From the NCBI RefSeq assembly GCF_900182575.1, contig NZ_FXSZ01000002.1:507884-571883 (forward strand): 64,000 bases of DNA, written 5' to 3'. Shown piece by piece: positions 62,962 through 64,000 of this stretch; within the stretch, counting starts at the first letter, position 1, and the number at the start of each line of letters is the position of its first letter. The notes below the pieces were generated by a model. The model ran no database searches and was not told the origin of the DNA. It was given only the letters and a program-made list of their open reading frames with translations. The position numbers were made by a program, and so were the translations under genes. Source of the DNA: Solitalea koreensis (GTDB lineage Bacteria > Bacteroidota > Bacteroidia > Sphingobacteriales > Sphingobacteriaceae).

Positions 62962-63816
62962 TTAATTTTCAAATTCTAAACAAAGATCTTTCAAATCTTC
63001 CAAATCACCATTGAATACATTAAAGTCGACCTTGGTGCGTATACCGTTAACTTTACCTACATCAGAATGTTGCCAAAAATTCCACTTAGCATCTTCAATC
63101 TTAAGCTGAGGCTGGTAATAGTGGGCAACCCATAATGGATAATCATCAAAATAACCTTTGAGGTAATCAATATAGAATTTATAGCCTGTATAAATTACCG
63201 GTTTCTCTCCCACCCTTTTTTCAACTACATCTAGCCATTCTTTCAAATTTTCACGCAGCGCATCAGGGCTTAATCTTCCTGTTTCTTCAATATCAATCAC
63301 CGGAGGCAGATCACCTGATTTAAGGTCGACCGTTTGGAGAAAAAACAAAGCCTGTTGCCTACCCGATTTTCGTGGTTTAAAATAATGGTACGCACCGCGA
63401 ATTACATTTTGAGCTTTCGACTCATGCCAGTTCCGCTTGAATGTACGATCGACCGTAAACAAACCCTCTGTAGCTTTAAGATATGCGAAATCAATCTGTA
63501 TATCACCAGATTTCATATGCTTAACTTTACTCCAATCAATTTTTTCTTGATAATAGGATACATCAATACCATGCACTTCATAACGTGTAGGTATTTTTAT
63601 CCCAAATGATTTTACAGTTTTATAATTATAGGAAGTAATTTCTTCGTTTACCCATTCAATTAAAGCTCCTACATTTTTAAATACAGAACCATAACAAAAA
63701 GGGAGCGTAATAAGAAGGGTTAAACCTATAAGTTTCAACCAAAAAAACCGGACGGGTATTCCTTGTGTGCGTTTTACTTTTTTTTGTGTGGTAGTGCTAG
63801 TTTTTTTACGGGCCAT
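62962..63816 (-). CDS. GH25 muramidase (lysozyme), membrane-anchored
   Basis: A 284-residue protein. A basic N-terminus (ARKKTSTTTQKKVKRT) precedes one membrane span (FFWLKLIGLTLLITLPFCYG). The GH25 domain, from about 75 to the end, has VHGIDVSYYQEKIDWSKV, AYLKATEGLFTVDRTF and the catalytic DIEE in PPVIDIEETG. It should cut the MurNAc-GlcNAc bond of peptidoglycan on the outer face of the inner membrane. A -7 box (complement TATCTTTG, 63826-63833) lies 9 nt upstream of the ATG at 63816 and excludes the longer frame from 63840. Confidence 0.92.
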   Translation of the reverse strand: MARKKTSTTTQKKVKRTQGIPVRFFWLKLIGLTLLITLPFCYGSVFKNVGALIEWVNEEITSYNYKTVKSFGIKIPTRYEVHGIDVSYYQEKIDWSKVKHMKSGDIQIDFAYLKATEGLFTVDRTFKRNWHESKAQNVIRGAYHYFKPRKSGRQQALFFLQTVDLKSGDLPPVIDIEETGRLSPDALRENLKEWLDVVEKRVGEKPVIYTGYKFYIDYLKGYFDDYPLWVAHYYQPQLKIEDAKWNFWQHSDVGKVNGIRTKVDFNVFNGDLEDLKDLCLEFEN

Positions 63817-63825
63817 AGGAAGCTG

Positions 63826-63833
63826 CAAAGATA
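63826..63833 (-). promoter_or_regulatory. -7 element of the GH25 gene
   Basis: The complement reads TATCTTTG, an exact TAnnTTTG match, 9 nt upstream of the GH25 ATG. Confidence 0.5.
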
Positions 63834-64000
63834 GAAGCAATAAGTGATCTTGGAAATAAGCTTTTCGCTTTCTTTCTATATCATTAGCTTTCTTCTTAAA
63901 GGAAATGTAATCTTCCCCTAACTAGCTACATCCAAAACTAAATAATTCCCGTTGTATTTATTGTTATTATCCTGTTGTAATGTGGGAAACTGGCCGATGC

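Noticed and set aside
63841..64000. Possible 3' end of another gene at the window edge
   Set aside because: A complement-strand frame gives about 20 residues to a stop, too short and without family features to support.

Overview
The window looks like a chromosomal segment of a low-GC member of the Bacteroidota, probably a Sphingobacteriia (Pedobacter/Solitalea-like) bacterium. The taxon is an inference from four things: a fused MurF-alanine racemase, promoters of the Bacteroidota TAnnTTTG (-7) type, few Shine-Dalgarno sequences, and gene families typical of that phylum (DUF1624, DUF5117-type metalloproteases, four-helix-bundle proteins, LytTR systems, RHS fragments). No rRNA operon, complete insertion sequence, prophage or CRISPR array is visible. 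Most of the window is ordinary core and metabolic DNA. The unusual material is small: remnants, repeats, a short overlapping membrane-protein gene and a J-domain cluster.

Layout. 1-4700: a truncated DUF502 membrane protein, murF-alr, recX and a cluster of six tRNA genes (Gly-GCC x3, Leu-TAA x2, Gly-CCC) built by segmental duplication. 4784-6930: mnmA and trxB. 7077-16124: six same-strand transport genes (two MscS channels, an APC permease, a DASS carrier with RCK_C domains, a cation/proton antiporter and a dicarboxylate/glutamate symporter). 16189-17794: an accessory pocket with an RHS-core remnant, an orphan membrane protein and two copies of a hairpin element. 17795-21069: rplU-rpmA, an ATP-pyrophosphatase, a THUMP-like methyltransferase and a short-chain epimerase-like protein.

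21166-33051: a PhyH dioxygenase with a divergent AraC regulator, a sodium:solute symporter translationally coupled to a 31-residue membrane protein, a frameshifted four-helix-bundle pseudogene, a large PIG-L deacetylase, a sulfurtransferase, a DUF1624 membrane protein and a secreted zinc metalloprotease. 33265-41133: polyprenyl synthetase, RNase R, a DUF885 hydrolase, a fused peptide-ABC ATPase and a PolB-like exonuclease. 41134-43586: a promoter region with two BlaI-like operators, a SnoaL-like lipoprotein and two tandem cytochrome c lipoproteins.

43608-54833: tail-specific protease, a small conserved protein, topoisomerase I, a LytTR regulator/LytS-type kinase pair, rarA and an acyl-CoA carboxylase beta subunit. 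A decayed copy of the rarA 3' end lies on the far side of the LytTR/kinase pair, so the pair is bracketed by direct repeats. 55019-64000: a histidine kinase, a thioredoxin-fold DUF255 protein, a four-gene cluster encoding two membrane J-domain proteins, a zinc-ribbon membrane protein and a further small membrane protein, a LytTR remnant, alanine dehydrogenase and a GH25 muramidase.

Several starts were moved to internal ATGs because the extra N-terminus is not family-like or overlaps a promoter or an AT-rich repeat. In a few genes (murF-alr, rnr, GH25, mnmA) the -7 box lies only 4-15 nt from the ATG, which implies leaderless or very short-leader mRNAs.
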